Of a stretch of 64,000 bases of DNA, positions 17,105 to 26,078 are shown piece by piece (position 1 is the stretch's first letter; every line of letters begins with the position of its first letter). The notes beneath the pieces were generated by a model. It was not told the origin of the DNA and ran no database searches. It was given only the letters and a program-made list of their open reading frames with translations. Source of the DNA: an uncultured Erysipelotrichaceae bacterium (GTDB taxonomy: Bacteria; Bacillota_I; Bacilli_A; Erysipelotrichales; Coprobacillaceae); assembly GCA_900538465.1 (NCBI GenBank), contig UPXV01000003.1, forward strand, positions 35,799 to 99,798, read 5' to 3'. The position numbers and the translations under genes were made by a program.

Positions 17105-18322
17105 ATGTTAAAAAAATATGCTGAATTGCTTGTAAAACAAGGTGTCAATTTACAAAAAGGGCAAGAACTTATTGTGGAAGCATCTATAGAATGTTATGAA
17201 TTGGCACGTGAAATCACTGCACAAGCATATGCTGTAGGGGCAAAAGATGTCATTGTTTATTACAGTGATGAAAAAATTTCTAGAATGCGTTTTGAAAATT
17301 GTGATGTTGAACATTTTGAAACTGTTCCTCAATATTTAATTGAATTAAGAAATCAATATGCTTTAAAAAATGCAGCATTAATTTCTATTACTTCAAGTGA
17401 TCCTGAAGCTATGAAGGGTATTGATCCAATGAAAATTCAAACTTGGAGTAAAGCTGTAAGAGTTGCTTGTAAACCATTTTATGATGGTATGGATTTGGGT
17501 ATTAATCGTTGGTGTATTGCTGGAGCACCAAGTGTTGCTTGGGCAAATAAAGTTTTCCCTGATATGAGTGATAGTGAAGCAGTCAAAGCTTTGTGGCAAG
17601 CTATTTTTAAAGTGACACGTTGTGATAGTGAAAATCCTATTGAAACATGGAATGAACATCGTCGTTCATTTGAAAAAAGAATTCAAGTTTTAAATGAGAA
17701 AAAAATTCAATCTTTACATTATACAAACTCGCTTGGAACTGATTTAACCATTGGTATGAATAAAGATTATGTATTTGCTGGTGGTGGCGGATATACGACT
17801 GATGGTATTTATTCTTTCCCAAATATCCCAACTGAAGAGATTTTTACATCTCCAAATAGAAATCAAGTTAATGGTGTTGTTTATAGTGCTATGCCTTTAA
17901 ACTATAATGGGAATTTAATTGATGAATTTTCAATGACATTTGAAAATGGTCGTATTGTTGATTATAGTGCAAAAGAAGGATATGAGGTTTTAAAAAGTAT
18001 TATTGAAACAGATGAAGGAAGTCATTATTTAGGTGAAGTGGCTTTGATTCCTTATGATTCGCCAATTCGTAATTTAGGTATTTTATTCTATAATACATTA
18101 TTTGATGAGAATGCATCTTGTCACTTAGCCATTGGAAAAGGTTTTGGAGAATGTATAAAAGATGGTTTAAGTATGACAAAAGAACAATTGTTTGAAAAAG
18201 GGATTAATGATTCATTGACACATATTGATTTTATGATTGGAACAAAAGATTTATCAATTGTGGCAACTTTAGAAGATGGTGAAGAATTTGTTGTCTTTAA
18301 AGATGGAAACTTTGCATTTTAA
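17105..18322 (+). CDS. M29-family aminopeptidase (AmpS/PepS)
   Basis: A 405-aa cytosolic metallo-aminopeptidase of family M29, which removes N-terminal residues from peptides. Typical features are the N-terminal KKYAELLVKQGVNLQKGQEL, the VACKPFYDGMDL region, and the C-terminal metal-binding half with NIPTEEIFTSPNRNQVNGVVYSA, DEGSHYLGEVALIP and HLAIGKGF. Length matches the family (about 410). It is monocistronic, with its own promoter divergent from the cold-shock gene. Confidence 0.93.
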   Translation: MLKKYAELLVKQGVNLQKGQELIVEASIECYELAREITAQAYAVGAKDVIVYYSDEKISRMRFENCDVEHFETVPQYLIELRNQYALKNAALISITSSDPEAMKGIDPMKIQTWSKAVRVACKPFYDGMDLGINRWCIAGAPSVAWANKVFPDMSDSEAVKALWQAIFKVTRCDSENPIETWNEHRRSFEKRIQVLNEKKIQSLHYTNSLGTDLTIGMNKDYVFAGGGGYTTDGIYSFPNIPTEEIFTSPNRNQVNGVVYSAMPLNYNGNLIDEFSMTFENGRIVDYSAKEGYEVLKSIIETDEGSHYLGEVALIPYDSPIRNLGILFYNTLFDENASCHLAIGKGFGECIKDGLSMTKEQLFEKGINDSLTHIDFMIGTKDLSIVATLEDGEEFVVFKDGNFAF

Positions 18323-18324
18323 AA

Positions 18325-18353
18325 TTGACAAATTATCAATATTTCATTATTAT
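18325..18353 (+). promoter_or_regulatory. Promoter of prfC
   Basis: TTGACA, 17-bp spacer, TATTAT starting three bases after the aminopeptidase stop. Confidence 0.65.
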
Positions 18354-18387
18354 GTAGACTAGTGACGACATAAAGGAGGGAGTTAAC

Positions 18388-19977
18388 ATGTCAGAATTTA
18401 TTGAACAAGTGAAGAAACGTAGAACATTTGCGATTATTTCTCACCCGGATGCTGGGAAGACAACTTTAACAGAAAAATTCCTTCTTTATGGAGGAGCCAT
18501 TCAAGAAGCTGGAATGGTCAAAGGAAAAAGACAATCAAAACATGCTGTGAGTGACTGGATGGAAATTGAAAAGCAAAGAGGGATTTCTGTCACATCATCA
18601 GTTTTACAATTTAATTATGATGGATTTTGTATTAATATTTTGGATACACCTGGCCATCAAGATTTCTCGGAAGATACTTATCGTACTTTAATGGCTGCCG
18701 ATAGTGCTGTCATGGTTATCGATGGTTCTAAAGGGGTCGAAGATCAAACAAGAAAACTTTTTAAAGTTTGTGCAATGCGTCATATTCCTATTTTTACTTT
18801 TATTAATAAAATGGATCGTGAAGCAAAAGATCCATATGAATTAATGGAAGAAATTGAAAGAGAATTGGGTGTTGAAACATGTGCTGTCAATTGGCCAATT
18901 GGTTGTGGTAAAGAATTTAAAGGTGTCTATGAACGTCAAAAACAAGAAGTCATTCGTTTTATGCCAGTCCTTGGTGGTAAAAAAGAAGTCGATGTAGATA
19001 TTTGTGACGCTAAAGATCCTGCTTTAAAAGAACAATTAGGTGAACGTTTATATCAACAATTACAAGATGATATTGAATTGTTAGATGGAGCTGGGGCTGA
19101 ATTTGATTTGGATAAAGTTCAACGTGGACAATTATCACCAGTATGTTTTGGTTCCGCATTAACAAACTTTGGGGTTGAACCATTCTTAAAGCATTTCTTA
19201 GATATGACCACTTCACCACTTCCTCGAATGAGTGATGATGGTGAAATTGATCCATTATCAGAAGAATTTAGTGCTTTTGTATTTAAGATTCAAGCCAATA
19301 TGAATAAAGCACATCGTGATAGAATGGCTTTCATGCGTATTTGTTCTGGAAAGTTTACCAAAGGTATGGAAGTTTTCCATTATCAAGGGAATAAAAAGAT
19401 TAAATTGAATCAATCTAAACAATTGATGGCGGAAAATCGTGAGGAAATTGAAGAAGCTTATTCTGGTGATATTATTGGTGTTTTTGATCCAGGGATTTTC
19501 TCTATTGGAGATACATTGTGTACTGCCAAACATAAATTTGCATATGAAGGAATTCCAACGTTTGCACCAGAACATTTTGCTTTGATTAGAAATCGTGATA
19601 CGATGAAACGTAAACAATTTGTAAAAGGTGTTGAACAAATTGCTCAAGAAGGTGCTATTCAGATCTTTACTGAACTTGGTGGCGGTATGGAAGAAATTAT
19701 TGTTGGTGTTGTTGGTGTTTTACAATTTGAAGTTCTCACATATCGTTTGAAAAATGAATATAATGTTGATATTGTCAATACACCATTGCCTTATCAATTT
19801 ATTAGATGGATTAAGAATAAAGATATTGATTTAAAATCATTAAATTTATCATCTGATACAAAGAAAGTTCAAGATTTAAAAGGACAATACTTATTGCTTT
19901 TCTCAAATGAGTGGGGTGTTCGTTGGGCAAATGATAAAAACCCAGAACTTGAACTTGCTGAATTTTCTAAGAATTAA
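18388..19977 (+). CDS. prfC: Peptide chain release factor 3
   Basis: A 529-aa translational GTPase that recycles RF1/RF2 from the ribosome. G motifs are all present: SHPDAGKTTLTE (G1), the RGISVTSSV switch I, DTPGHQDF (G3), NKMD (G4). Domain 2 and the RF3 C-terminal domain (GAIQIFTELGG, VGVLQFEVL) follow, and length is normal (about 525). GGAGGG precedes the ATG. Confidence 0.97.
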   Translation: MSEFIEQVKKRRTFAIISHPDAGKTTLTEKFLLYGGAIQEAGMVKGKRQSKHAVSDWMEIEKQRGISVTSSVLQFNYDGFCINILDTPGHQDFSEDTYRTLMAADSAVMVIDGSKGVEDQTRKLFKVCAMRHIPIFTFINKMDREAKDPYELMEEIERELGVETCAVNWPIGCGKEFKGVYERQKQEVIRFMPVLGGKKEVDVDICDAKDPALKEQLGERLYQQLQDDIELLDGAGAEFDLDKVQRGQLSPVCFGSALTNFGVEPFLKHFLDMTTSPLPRMSDDGEIDPLSEEFSAFVFKIQANMNKAHRDRMAFMRICSGKFTKGMEVFHYQGNKKIKLNQSKQLMAENREEIEEAYSGDIIGVFDPGIFSIGDTLCTAKHKFAYEGIPTFAPEHFALIRNRDTMKRKQFVKGVEQIAQEGAIQIFTELGGGMEEIIVGVVGVLQFEVLTYRLKNEYNVDIVNTPLPYQFIRWIKNKDIDLKSLNLSSDTKKVQDLKGQYLLLFSNEWGVRWANDKNPELELAEFSKN

Positions 19978-19981
19978 TGGG

Positions 19982-20007
19982 AGACCTCTTGTGAAGAGGT
20001 CTTTTTT
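19982..20007 (+). terminator. Terminator of prfC
   Basis: Stem AGACCTCTT-GTG-AAGAGGTCT followed by a T run, five bases after the stop. Confidence 0.9.
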
Positions 20008-20100
20008 AATACATTGTGAAAAACTTATTAAGAAGAAAACGTATCAAAAACTTTCTCGAATGTTTATTTCGTGATAAAATATGTAAGGAGGTGTTGCTTT

Positions 20101-20343
20101 ATGGCTAATGAGGGTAAACGCAGTTATTGTCGTTGTATTGAAGAAATGACAATGATTATTGGCAAAGAAGAAGAAGTCATTTTTGAATTTAAAAAAGTTT
20201 ATCCTTGTATGGTAAGAACAAGTGACACTGAAGCCAATTACTATAAAATTTATGGAGAAGAGTTTGCATTAAGTTGTAATGAAGATGAATTTAAGGAACA
20301 TTTTAAGTTGATTCAACATCAAGGAAATTTACCAAAAAAATAA
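20101..20343 (+). CDS. Hypothetical 80-aa protein
   Basis: Start at the ATG with TAAGGAGGTG eight bases upstream. The protein is small, acidic and probably cytosolic, with four cysteines (YCRC, PC, SC), and could adopt an alpha/beta fold; VIFEFKKVYPCMVRTSDTEANYYKIYGEEFALSCNEDEF is the body. I do not recognise a family. It sits between prfC and the P-type ATPase-like gene, which has its own probable promoter 30 bases downstream. Confidence 0.7.
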   Translation: MANEGKRSYCRCIEEMTMIIGKEEEVIFEFKKVYPCMVRTSDTEANYYKIYGEEFALSCNEDEFKEHFKLIQHQGNLPKK

Positions 20344-20410
20344 TCTTAAACAGAGAAATCTTTGTTTTTTGACAAAAATATGTTATGATGAAACAGAAAG
20401 GGTGATGATT

Positions 20411-22357
20411 TTGGAGAAGAAAACATTTGAAATATCGCATATCCAATCTATAGATGAACTGAATCATTTAAGTTTAGCTTTAAATGAAAAAGAACAGGTC
20501 TCTCATATGAAAATAAATCAGGAAAGCATTGTCTTCAATTGTATTGATATTGATGCTTTACTTAGTGTTATTCAAAGTATTAATAAGGATTTGGTTGTTA
20601 AAGAAGTTATTGATGGACAAAAACGTCAATATGATTTTGCTAAACATAAAGAAAGACAATATTACTTTATGTTTAAAAATTTAATTACAGAAGATGATAT
20701 TCAAGTTTTGGTTGAACGTTTACAAGCAGATCAAAGATATCAAAATGTTACTTATGATTCTCAAAATCGTATTTTAACACTCACATCTTCACAACATGAT
20801 GTTTTAAGTTATCTTAGAAAAGAATTATTTAAAATTAATCCATCTATTGAAATTCTTGAACATCGTAAGCCAATTCGTTCTCAAGATGTCTTTAATCAAA
20901 AATATTTACATCGATATATAAGAATTGCGATCTTTTTGGTTGTTATTGCATTAGCATTAATTACATCTAAAGATCATACACAATTGACTTCTATTTTGTG
21001 GTTTATCACAGTTTTATTATTAGGTGAAAATTTGATAAAAAAAGCATGGAGTGAAATTCGTCAACTGCATTTCTTAAAAGAAGATGTATTGGTTTTATTT
21101 GCAATGATATTAGGAGTTATTTCAGGAGCGTATGTTGAAACCTGTATAGCCATCCTTTTATACCAAGGAGCTGTTCCATTCTTAAATAAAGTTTTAGAAA
21201 AATCACTTTTCAAAATTGATGAAGCGGTCACAATGCCTGAAACGGGTGTTCGTATTCATGATGAACAAGAAGAAACAATTTCATTGTATGATTTTGAAGT
21301 TGGAGATGTTATGGTAATTCAACCTGGAGAAACTGTGCATATCCCTGGAACTGTTATCAAAGGGCCATCAAAAATCAGTACATATTCTAATACAAGTACT
21401 TATGATTTGAAAACGGCTCGTAAAGGAACAAAAGTTGTCAGTGGTGATATCAATGCAGGAGATAAACCTATCTATGTTGAAATTAATGCTATCTATGAAA
21501 GTACAAATTATATTGAATTGATGAATATTGCAAGTGTTGCACCTGTTTATGAATCAAAAATTGAACAATATACAAAAGTCTTATCACGTTTTTATACACC
21601 AATTATGGTTTTACTTGGAATTGGATTAGGTATTGTTTTACCAATTCTTGATTTTGAAGAGTATAGTGCATATTTACATGTAGGAGCTATCTTATTTGTT
21701 TTATCTGGTGCTTTATCGAGTGATCAATCAACATCACTTGGAATGTTGGCTGGTTTTGCAAAAGCTTTCCAAAATGGAATTATTGTAGAATCTTCATTAG
21801 GTCTTGATTCTATCAATGCAACACAAACAATTGTTTATGATCGTTTTGATGGGGTTGAAGTGACTGAAGAAGAATTGGAATTGTTCAAGAAATTATCTCA
21901 TATGGGAAGAACTTTGGTTATCTTTAATGATGGACCAGTGGCTTTAGAAAATGATCAATATACAATTTATAATGATTTAACTGTTGAAGAAAAATTAGCA
22001 AAGATGGATTCTTTAATTGGACCAATTGTTTATATTGGAGATAGTTTTAAAGATATTGAACTTCTTCAAAAGAGTTATGTTGGGATCTCTAGAGGAGGAT
22101 TGGCAGATCCTAAAGTTGTTGAAAACAGTGATATTGTTTTAATTGATGCTGATTTGAATAAAGTTTATGAAACATTCTTGATTTCTAGAAGAATGTGTAC
22201 AACAGCGGTGTTTAATAATATCATTACATTATTTATGAAATTGATTGTTTTGATTACTGCTATCTCAATAACATCATTACCTTTATGGATTGCTATTTTT
22301 ATAGAAATGTTAGTAAGTGCATTTGTTATGTATAACTCAACACGTCTTTTAGATTAA
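20411..22357 (+). CDS. P1B-type ATPase homologue lacking catalytic motifs (probable pseudo-ATPase)
   Basis: About 648 aa. The N terminus has two metal-domain-like modules without CxxC (about 1-55 and 75-150). About eight helices in the P1B arrangement and an actuator-like segment (VGDVMVIQPGETVHIPGTVI ... GTKVVSGDINAGD) follow. Every signature of an active pump is altered. TGES is replaced by TSTY. The CPC membrane motif is replaced by SGA in LFVLSGALSSDQ. DKTGT becomes DRFDG (near residue 477). The ATP-binding N domain is almost absent. GDGxND becomes GDSFKD (near 543). The frame is intact. Start: the TTG at 20411 is seven bases after AAAGGGTG; the ATG at 20405 is too close but possible. It may be a non-pumping membrane scaffold, chaperone or sensor; function unknown. 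Confidence 0.82.
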   Translation: MEKKTFEISHIQSIDELNHLSLALNEKEQVSHMKINQESIVFNCIDIDALLSVIQSINKDLVVKEVIDGQKRQYDFAKHKERQYYFMFKNLITEDDIQVLVERLQADQRYQNVTYDSQNRILTLTSSQHDVLSYLRKELFKINPSIEILEHRKPIRSQDVFNQKYLHRYIRIAIFLVVIALALITSKDHTQLTSILWFITVLLLGENLIKKAWSEIRQLHFLKEDVLVLFAMILGVISGAYVETCIAILLYQGAVPFLNKVLEKSLFKIDEAVTMPETGVRIHDEQEETISLYDFEVGDVMVIQPGETVHIPGTVIKGPSKISTYSNTSTYDLKTARKGTKVVSGDINAGDKPIYVEINAIYESTNYIELMNIASVAPVYESKIEQYTKVLSRFYTPIMVLLGIGLGIVLPILDFEEYSAYLHVGAILFVLSGALSSDQSTSLGMLAGFAKAFQNGIIVESSLGLDSINATQTIVYDRFDGVEVTEEELELFKKLSHMGRTLVIFNDGPVALENDQYTIYNDLTVEEKLAKMDSLIGPIVYIGDSFKDIELLQKSYVGISRGGLADPKVVENSDIVLIDADLNKVYETFLISRRMCTTAVFNNIITLFMKLIVLITAISITSLPLWIAIFIEMLVSAFVMYNSTRLLD

Positions 22358-22370
22358 CAAATAAAAAATG

Positions 22371-22399
22371 AACAACTCATTTTCAATGGGTTGTTTTTG
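22371..22399 (+). terminator. Terminator after the P-type ATPase homologue
   Basis: ACAACTCAT / ATGGGTTGT stem (one G-U pair) followed by TTTTTGT, 14 bases after the stop. Confidence 0.8.
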
Positions 22400-22499
22400 T
22401 ATCTTAAAATAAGCTAAAAACTATGTTTTGATTTTCTATTCATCAATAGAAATTTTATAATTAAATGTGATATAATGGAATGCAACAGGAGGTATATTT

Positions 22500-23624
22500 A
22501 TGAAGATAGTTATTGCTCCAGATTCTTATAAAGAAAGCATGAGTGCAAAACAGGCATGCTGTGCCATTGAAAAAGGAATACATCAATACGATTCAACAAT
22601 GGAAACATTGCTTTGCCCGTTAGCTGATGGTGGAGAAGGCACTTTAGAAACATTAGTTGAAGCTAGAAATGGAACGCTTGTCTATGAAGAGGTTACAGGT
22701 GTTTTGTTTGATAAAATCAAGGCACCTATTGGATATATTGAAGATTGTGCAATCATAGAATGTGCAAAAGTTTGTGGTTTAGAATTATTAAATGAAAATC
22801 AAAAAGATCCTTATCAAACAACAACCCTTGGGTTAGGAGAATTGATTTTAAAAGCATTAGATCATCATGTTCATCGTTTAATGATTTGTTTAGGTGGAAG
22901 TGCAGCAAATGATGGTGGAATAGGAATGTTAAGTGCTTTAGGTGTCAAATTTTACAATCAGCATCATCAACCTGTACAATTGACCATGGCTGGTTTAAGT
23001 GAAATTGCTTCTATAGATATATCGAATTTAGATAAACGTCTGCATGAAGTTGAAATCATTGGTGTTTGTGATGTTGATAATCCTCTTTGTGGACAACAAG
23101 GGGCAACCTATATTTATGGTGGACAAAAAGGCGTCAAAGCACAAGATATGGCTAAGATTGACAAAGATATGGAAGCTTATGCCAAAAGAGCTGATAATAT
23201 GTTAAAGAGTAATTATCGCTTGATAGCAGGTTCTGGTGCCGCAGGAGGATTGGGTTATGCTTTATTGGCATTTTGTCATGCCAAACTTCAAAAAGGTTTT
23301 GACGTTGTAAGTGAGATAACGCAACTTGAAGAAAAAATCAAAACGAGTGATTGTGTTATCGTAGGAGAAGGAAAGATGGATCGTCAGACTCAATTTGGAA
23401 AGACACCTTATGGTGTTTTACAAATTGCCAAAACTTATCATAAACCTGTTTTTGCATTTGCTGGTAAAGTTGAAGATAGTTCACTTTTACAAGAAATTGG
23501 TTTTCAAAATATCTATGCTATTTCACCTTTAGATATCCCTTTGAATATAGCATTAAGAAACGGACAAGACTATTTACAAAAATGTGTATATCAACATATG
23601 GAGGAAATCATTCATGGCCTATAA
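22500..23624 (+). CDS. Glycerate kinase (GarK/GlxK family)
   Basis: A 374-aa enzyme phosphorylating D-glycerate (2-phosphoglycerate in the GarK group). Family marks are the N-terminal MKIVIAPDSYKESMSAKQAC, the LADGGEGTLETLVEA glycine-rich segment, LGGSAANDGGIGMLSALG (about 138-155) and VIVGEGKMDRQTQFGKTPYGV. Normal length is 375-385. Start preceded by CAGGAGG. Its last 11 bases overlap the pseudouridine synthase gene, so the two form an operon with no obvious functional link. Confidence 0.94.
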   Translation: MKIVIAPDSYKESMSAKQACCAIEKGIHQYDSTMETLLCPLADGGEGTLETLVEARNGTLVYEEVTGVLFDKIKAPIGYIEDCAIIECAKVCGLELLNENQKDPYQTTTLGLGELILKALDHHVHRLMICLGGSAANDGGIGMLSALGVKFYNQHHQPVQLTMAGLSEIASIDISNLDKRLHEVEIIGVCDVDNPLCGQQGATYIYGGQKGVKAQDMAKIDKDMEAYAKRADNMLKSNYRLIAGSGAAGGLGYALLAFCHAKLQKGFDVVSEITQLEEKIKTSDCVIVGEGKMDRQTQFGKTPYGVLQIAKTYHKPVFAFAGKVEDSSLLQEIGFQNIYAISPLDIPLNIALRNGQDYLQKCVYQHMEEIIHGL

Positions 23625-24453
23625 AGTCGATAAACCCCAACAATTAATGGCTTTTCTTTTAGAAAAGACATCTTATAAAAGAAATGATATTAAAAATTAT
23701 TTAAAATATGAAAATGTTTTGGTGGATGGTCATATTCAAACACATTATGCATATGCTTTACAAGTAGGACAAATTGTAGAAATTCAAACAACGAAAAAAG
23801 AATTACCTTTTGATATTCTTTATGAAGATAAAGAATTGATTGTTATTGAAAAGCCTTGTGGTTTATTGAGTGAACAAACCAATAATGAATCACAAAAAAC
23901 AGCTTATTATATGGTGAAACAATATCTAGCCAAGAAAAAAGAAAATATTTATTTGGTTCATCGACTCGATCAATATACATCAGGAATTTTGATGTTTGTC
24001 AAAACACCAAAATTATATCAGCTGTTAACACATGATTGGAACCATTATGTCAAAACAAGAGGATATATTGCGATTGTAGAAGGACCAATGAAACAACCTA
24101 AAGGAACGATTGAAAACTATTTGGCTGAATCAAAAAGTCAAATTGTTTATATAACAAGTAAAGATAAAGGAAAAAAAGCAATTACGCATTATAAACAAAT
24201 CAAAACAAATAAACGATATAGCATGTTGGAAGTTTATTTAGATACAGGAAGAAAAAATCAGATACGTGTTCATTTGTCTTCTTTACATCATCCTATTGTT
24301 GGTGATAATAAATATGGAGCGAAGAGTAATCCTCTTCATAGATTAGGTTTACATGCGCATGAATTGATGTTTATTCATCCTATTACCCATAAAGAAATGC
24401 GTTTTGTTTGTCAAACACCAGAATCTTTTCAAAAACTCTTCAAAAAAGGTTGA
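23614..24453 (+). CDS. RluA-family pseudouridine synthase
   Basis: A 279-aa RNA pseudouridine synthase. The catalytic motif HRLDQYTSG contains the essential Asp (about residue 123), with other family blocks ILYEDKELIVIEKPCGLL and GRKNQIRVHLSSLHHPIVGDNKYG. An N-terminal S4-like RNA-binding segment is present. Start is the ATG at 23614 after GAGGAAATC; the frame is open 30 bases upstream. The rRNA or tRNA target cannot be assigned from sequence. The stop codon TGA is part of the -35 of the infC promoter. Confidence 0.93.
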   Translation: MAYKVDKPQQLMAFLLEKTSYKRNDIKNYLKYENVLVDGHIQTHYAYALQVGQIVEIQTTKKELPFDILYEDKELIVIEKPCGLLSEQTNNESQKTAYYMVKQYLAKKKENIYLVHRLDQYTSGILMFVKTPKLYQLLTHDWNHYVKTRGYIAIVEGPMKQPKGTIENYLAESKSQIVYITSKDKGKKAITHYKQIKTNKRYSMLEVYLDTGRKNQIRVHLSSLHHPIVGDNKYGAKSNPLHRLGLHAHELMFIHPITHKEMRFVCQTPESFQKLFKKG

Positions 24454-24478
24454 CATATACGAAGAAATTCGTTATGAT
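24450..24478 (+). promoter_or_regulatory. Promoter of infC-rpmI-rplT
   Basis: TTGACA, 17-bp spacer, TATGAT; the -35 overlaps the stop codon of the upstream gene. Confidence 0.75.
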
Positions 24479-24484
24479 GTATCA

Positions 24485-24612
24485 GTAAATGAAAAGTAGT
24501 GGAAAGAAGAAGTGCCTACTTCTCGCCTGAGTGTCAGTAACGCTAGGCTAACGTCACTAAGATATCTTATCTTAATGTCAATATGTGGGTGCTTTATGTA
24601 CTCACTTTTTAT
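24485..24612 (+). ncRNA. Candidate L20 leader (transcription attenuator of infC operon)
   Basis: The 160-base leader is structured. It has several short dyads and ends in a terminator-like hairpin (GTGGGT pairing with ACTCAC, one G-U pair) followed by five T at 24606-24610, upstream of the infC ribosome binding site. In Bacilli, ribosomal protein L20 binds such a leader and represses its own operon by attenuation. The placement fits; the detailed fold was not computed. Confidence 0.6.
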
Positions 24613-24641
24613 TTGTACTACAAAATTTATAGGAGGTGGCT

Positions 24642-25178
24642 ATTATTAGCAAGTATAACAACCAATCAACAAATGATGACTTGGTAAATGAAAAAATTCG
24701 TTTTAAAGAGGTTTTGGTAATTGATCAAAACGGTGATCAATTAGGAGTTATGTCACGTAATGCTGCAATCAATACAGCTTATGATGCCAATTTAGATTTA
24801 GTTTGTGTGGCTCCTAAAGCAAAGACTCCAGTTTGTCGTATCATGGACTATGGAAAATATCGTTTTGAACAACAAAAGAAACTAAAGGAAATGAAAAAGA
24901 ATTCCAAGGTTGTCTCTTTAAAAGAAACACAATTATCTCCAACAATTGATGTTCATGATAAAAACGTCAAATTAAAGAGAACTTTAAAATGGTTGGAAGC
25001 AGGAGATAAAGTTAAAATTGCCGTACGTTTTAGAGGAAGACAATTAGCTCATATTGATATTGGTCAAAAAATACTAGATGATTTCGTTGCTGAATGTGCT
25101 GATTATTGCGTGATTGAAAAACCAGCAAAACTTGAAGGACGAACATTAACTGCTATATTAGCACCAAAGAAGAAATAA
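24642..25178 (+). CDS. infC: Translation initiation factor IF-3
   Basis: A 178-aa IF-3 with both domains: the N-terminal NEKIRFKEVLVIDQNGDQLG and CRIMDYGKYRFEQQKK, and the C-terminal LSPTIDVHDKNVKLKRTLKWLEAGDKVKIAVRFRGR. The start is taken as AUU at 24642 (reading ATT ATT AGC AAG), five bases after AGGAGG, because the family starts MISK and uses AUU as the autoregulatory initiator. The GTG at 24636 overlaps the ribosome binding site. It binds the 30S subunit and discriminates against wrong start codons, including its own. Confidence 0.96.
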   Translation: MISKYNNQSTNDDLVNEKIRFKEVLVIDQNGDQLGVMSRNAAINTAYDANLDLVCVAPKAKTPVCRIMDYGKYRFEQQKKLKEMKKNSKVVSLKETQLSPTIDVHDKNVKLKRTLKWLEAGDKVKIAVRFRGRQLAHIDIGQKILDDFVAECADYCVIEKPAKLEGRTLTAILAPKKK

Positions 25179-25193
25179 CAGGAGGACAGAATT

Positions 25194-25388
25194 ATGCCAA
25201 AAATGAAATCTCACAGTGGTCTTAAAAAACGTTTAAAAAGAACAGGTTCAGGTAAATTAAAACGTGGACATGCGTATGTTTCACATTTATCTCATAACAA
25301 GACTCATAAACAAAAGAAACACTTAGCAAAAGCAACTTTAGTACACCCTTCAGATATGAAGAGAATCAAATCTAGATTACAAGGGTAA
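25194..25388 (+). CDS. rpmI: 50S ribosomal protein L35
   Basis: A 64-aa basic protein, MPKMKSHSGLKKRLKRTGSG at the N terminus, canonical for L35 in length and sequence. Second gene of infC-rpmI-rplT with CAGGAGGA upstream. Confidence 0.98.
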   Translation: MPKMKSHSGLKKRLKRTGSGKLKRGHAYVSHLSHNKTHKQKKHLAKATLVHPSDMKRIKSRLQG

Positions 25389-25408
25389 AACAATAGGAGG
25401 AAAGAAAT

Positions 25409-25768
25409 ATGGCAAGAGTTAAAGGTGGATATACAACTAGACGTAGAAGAAAGAAAATCTTAAAGTTAGCCAAAGGATATTTTGGTTCTAAGCATACTTT
25501 ATACAAAACAGCTCATGAACAAGTCATGAACTCATTAGAATATGCATATAGAGATAGAAGAAATTTAAAACGTGAAATGAGAAAATTATGGATTGCACGT
25601 ATTAACGCTGCAGCAAGAATGAATGACATTTCATATTCTCAATTAATGCATGGTTTAAAATTAGCTAATGTTGAAATCAACAGAAAAATGTTATCTGAAA
25701 TTGCAATTGCTGATCCAAAAGGATTCACTGCAATCGTAGATACAGCTAAAAAAGCTTTAGCAAAATAA
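25409..25768 (+). CDS. rplT: 50S ribosomal protein L20
   Basis: A 119-aa basic protein with the L20 hallmark GYTTRRRRKKILKLAKGYFGS and the LMHGLKLANVEINRKMLSEIA block. It is the assembly protein and probable repressor that binds the operon leader. Confidence 0.98.
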   Translation: MARVKGGYTTRRRRKKILKLAKGYFGSKHTLYKTAHEQVMNSLEYAYRDRRNLKREMRKLWIARINAAARMNDISYSQLMHGLKLANVEINRKMLSEIAIADPKGFTAIVDTAKKALAK

Positions 25769-25775
25769 CATTCAT

Positions 25776-25797
25776 AGAGGCATATGCCTCTTTTTTT
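25776..25797 (+). terminator. Terminator of infC-rpmI-rplT
   Basis: AGAGGCATATGCCTCT stem followed by seven T, shortly after the rplT stop. Confidence 0.92.
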
Positions 25798-25801
25798 ATA
25801 C

Positions 25802-25830
25802 AAAAAAAGATATCAGTGAAGATATCTTTT
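25802..25830 (-). terminator. Terminator of the 56-aa gene
   Basis: GATATC / GATATC stem extended by A- and T-tracts around a six-base loop, just past the stop of the minus-strand small gene. Confidence 0.75.
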
Positions 25831-25831
25831 A

Positions 25832-26002
25832 TTAATCATTACTTAATTTTTCAATATTATTAATTGCTTTTTGAAGATCTTCTAAGATTTCTCCAATTAA
25901 TGGTTTATCTTGTTCATGTGTATCCTTAAATATAAAAAGATTATTCACAGCAACCATAATAGAATCAATCATTTCATCTTTTTCACCTTTGTATCTTGGC
26001 AT
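25832..26002 (-). CDS. Hypothetical 56-aa protein
   Basis: Short gene beginning MPRYKGEKDEMIDSIMVAV and ending in a helical, acidic segment (EILEDLQKAINNIEKLSND). It has a strong ribosome binding site (TAAGGAG), a consensus promoter (TTGACA-N17-TATAAT) and its own terminator, so it is very likely expressed. No family recognised; the amphipathic C-terminal helix suggests a small dimeric or partner-binding protein. A palindrome related to the one upstream of the neighbouring XRE gene abuts its -35 box. Confidence 0.75.
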   Translation of the reverse strand: MPRYKGEKDEMIDSIMVAVNNLFIFKDTHEQDKPLIGEILEDLQKAINNIEKLSND

Positions 26003-26049
26003 AACTTTTTCTCCTTACATATAATATTGTCTTGTCTAAGACAGCGAAT

Positions 26050-26078
26050 ATTATAAAACAGAGTTCAAACAATGTCAA
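26050..26078 (-). promoter_or_regulatory. Promoter of the 56-aa gene
   Basis: Minus strand TTGACA, 17-bp spacer, TATAAT; perfect consensus hexamers. About 50 nt of leader precede the ATG at 26002. Confidence 0.8.
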
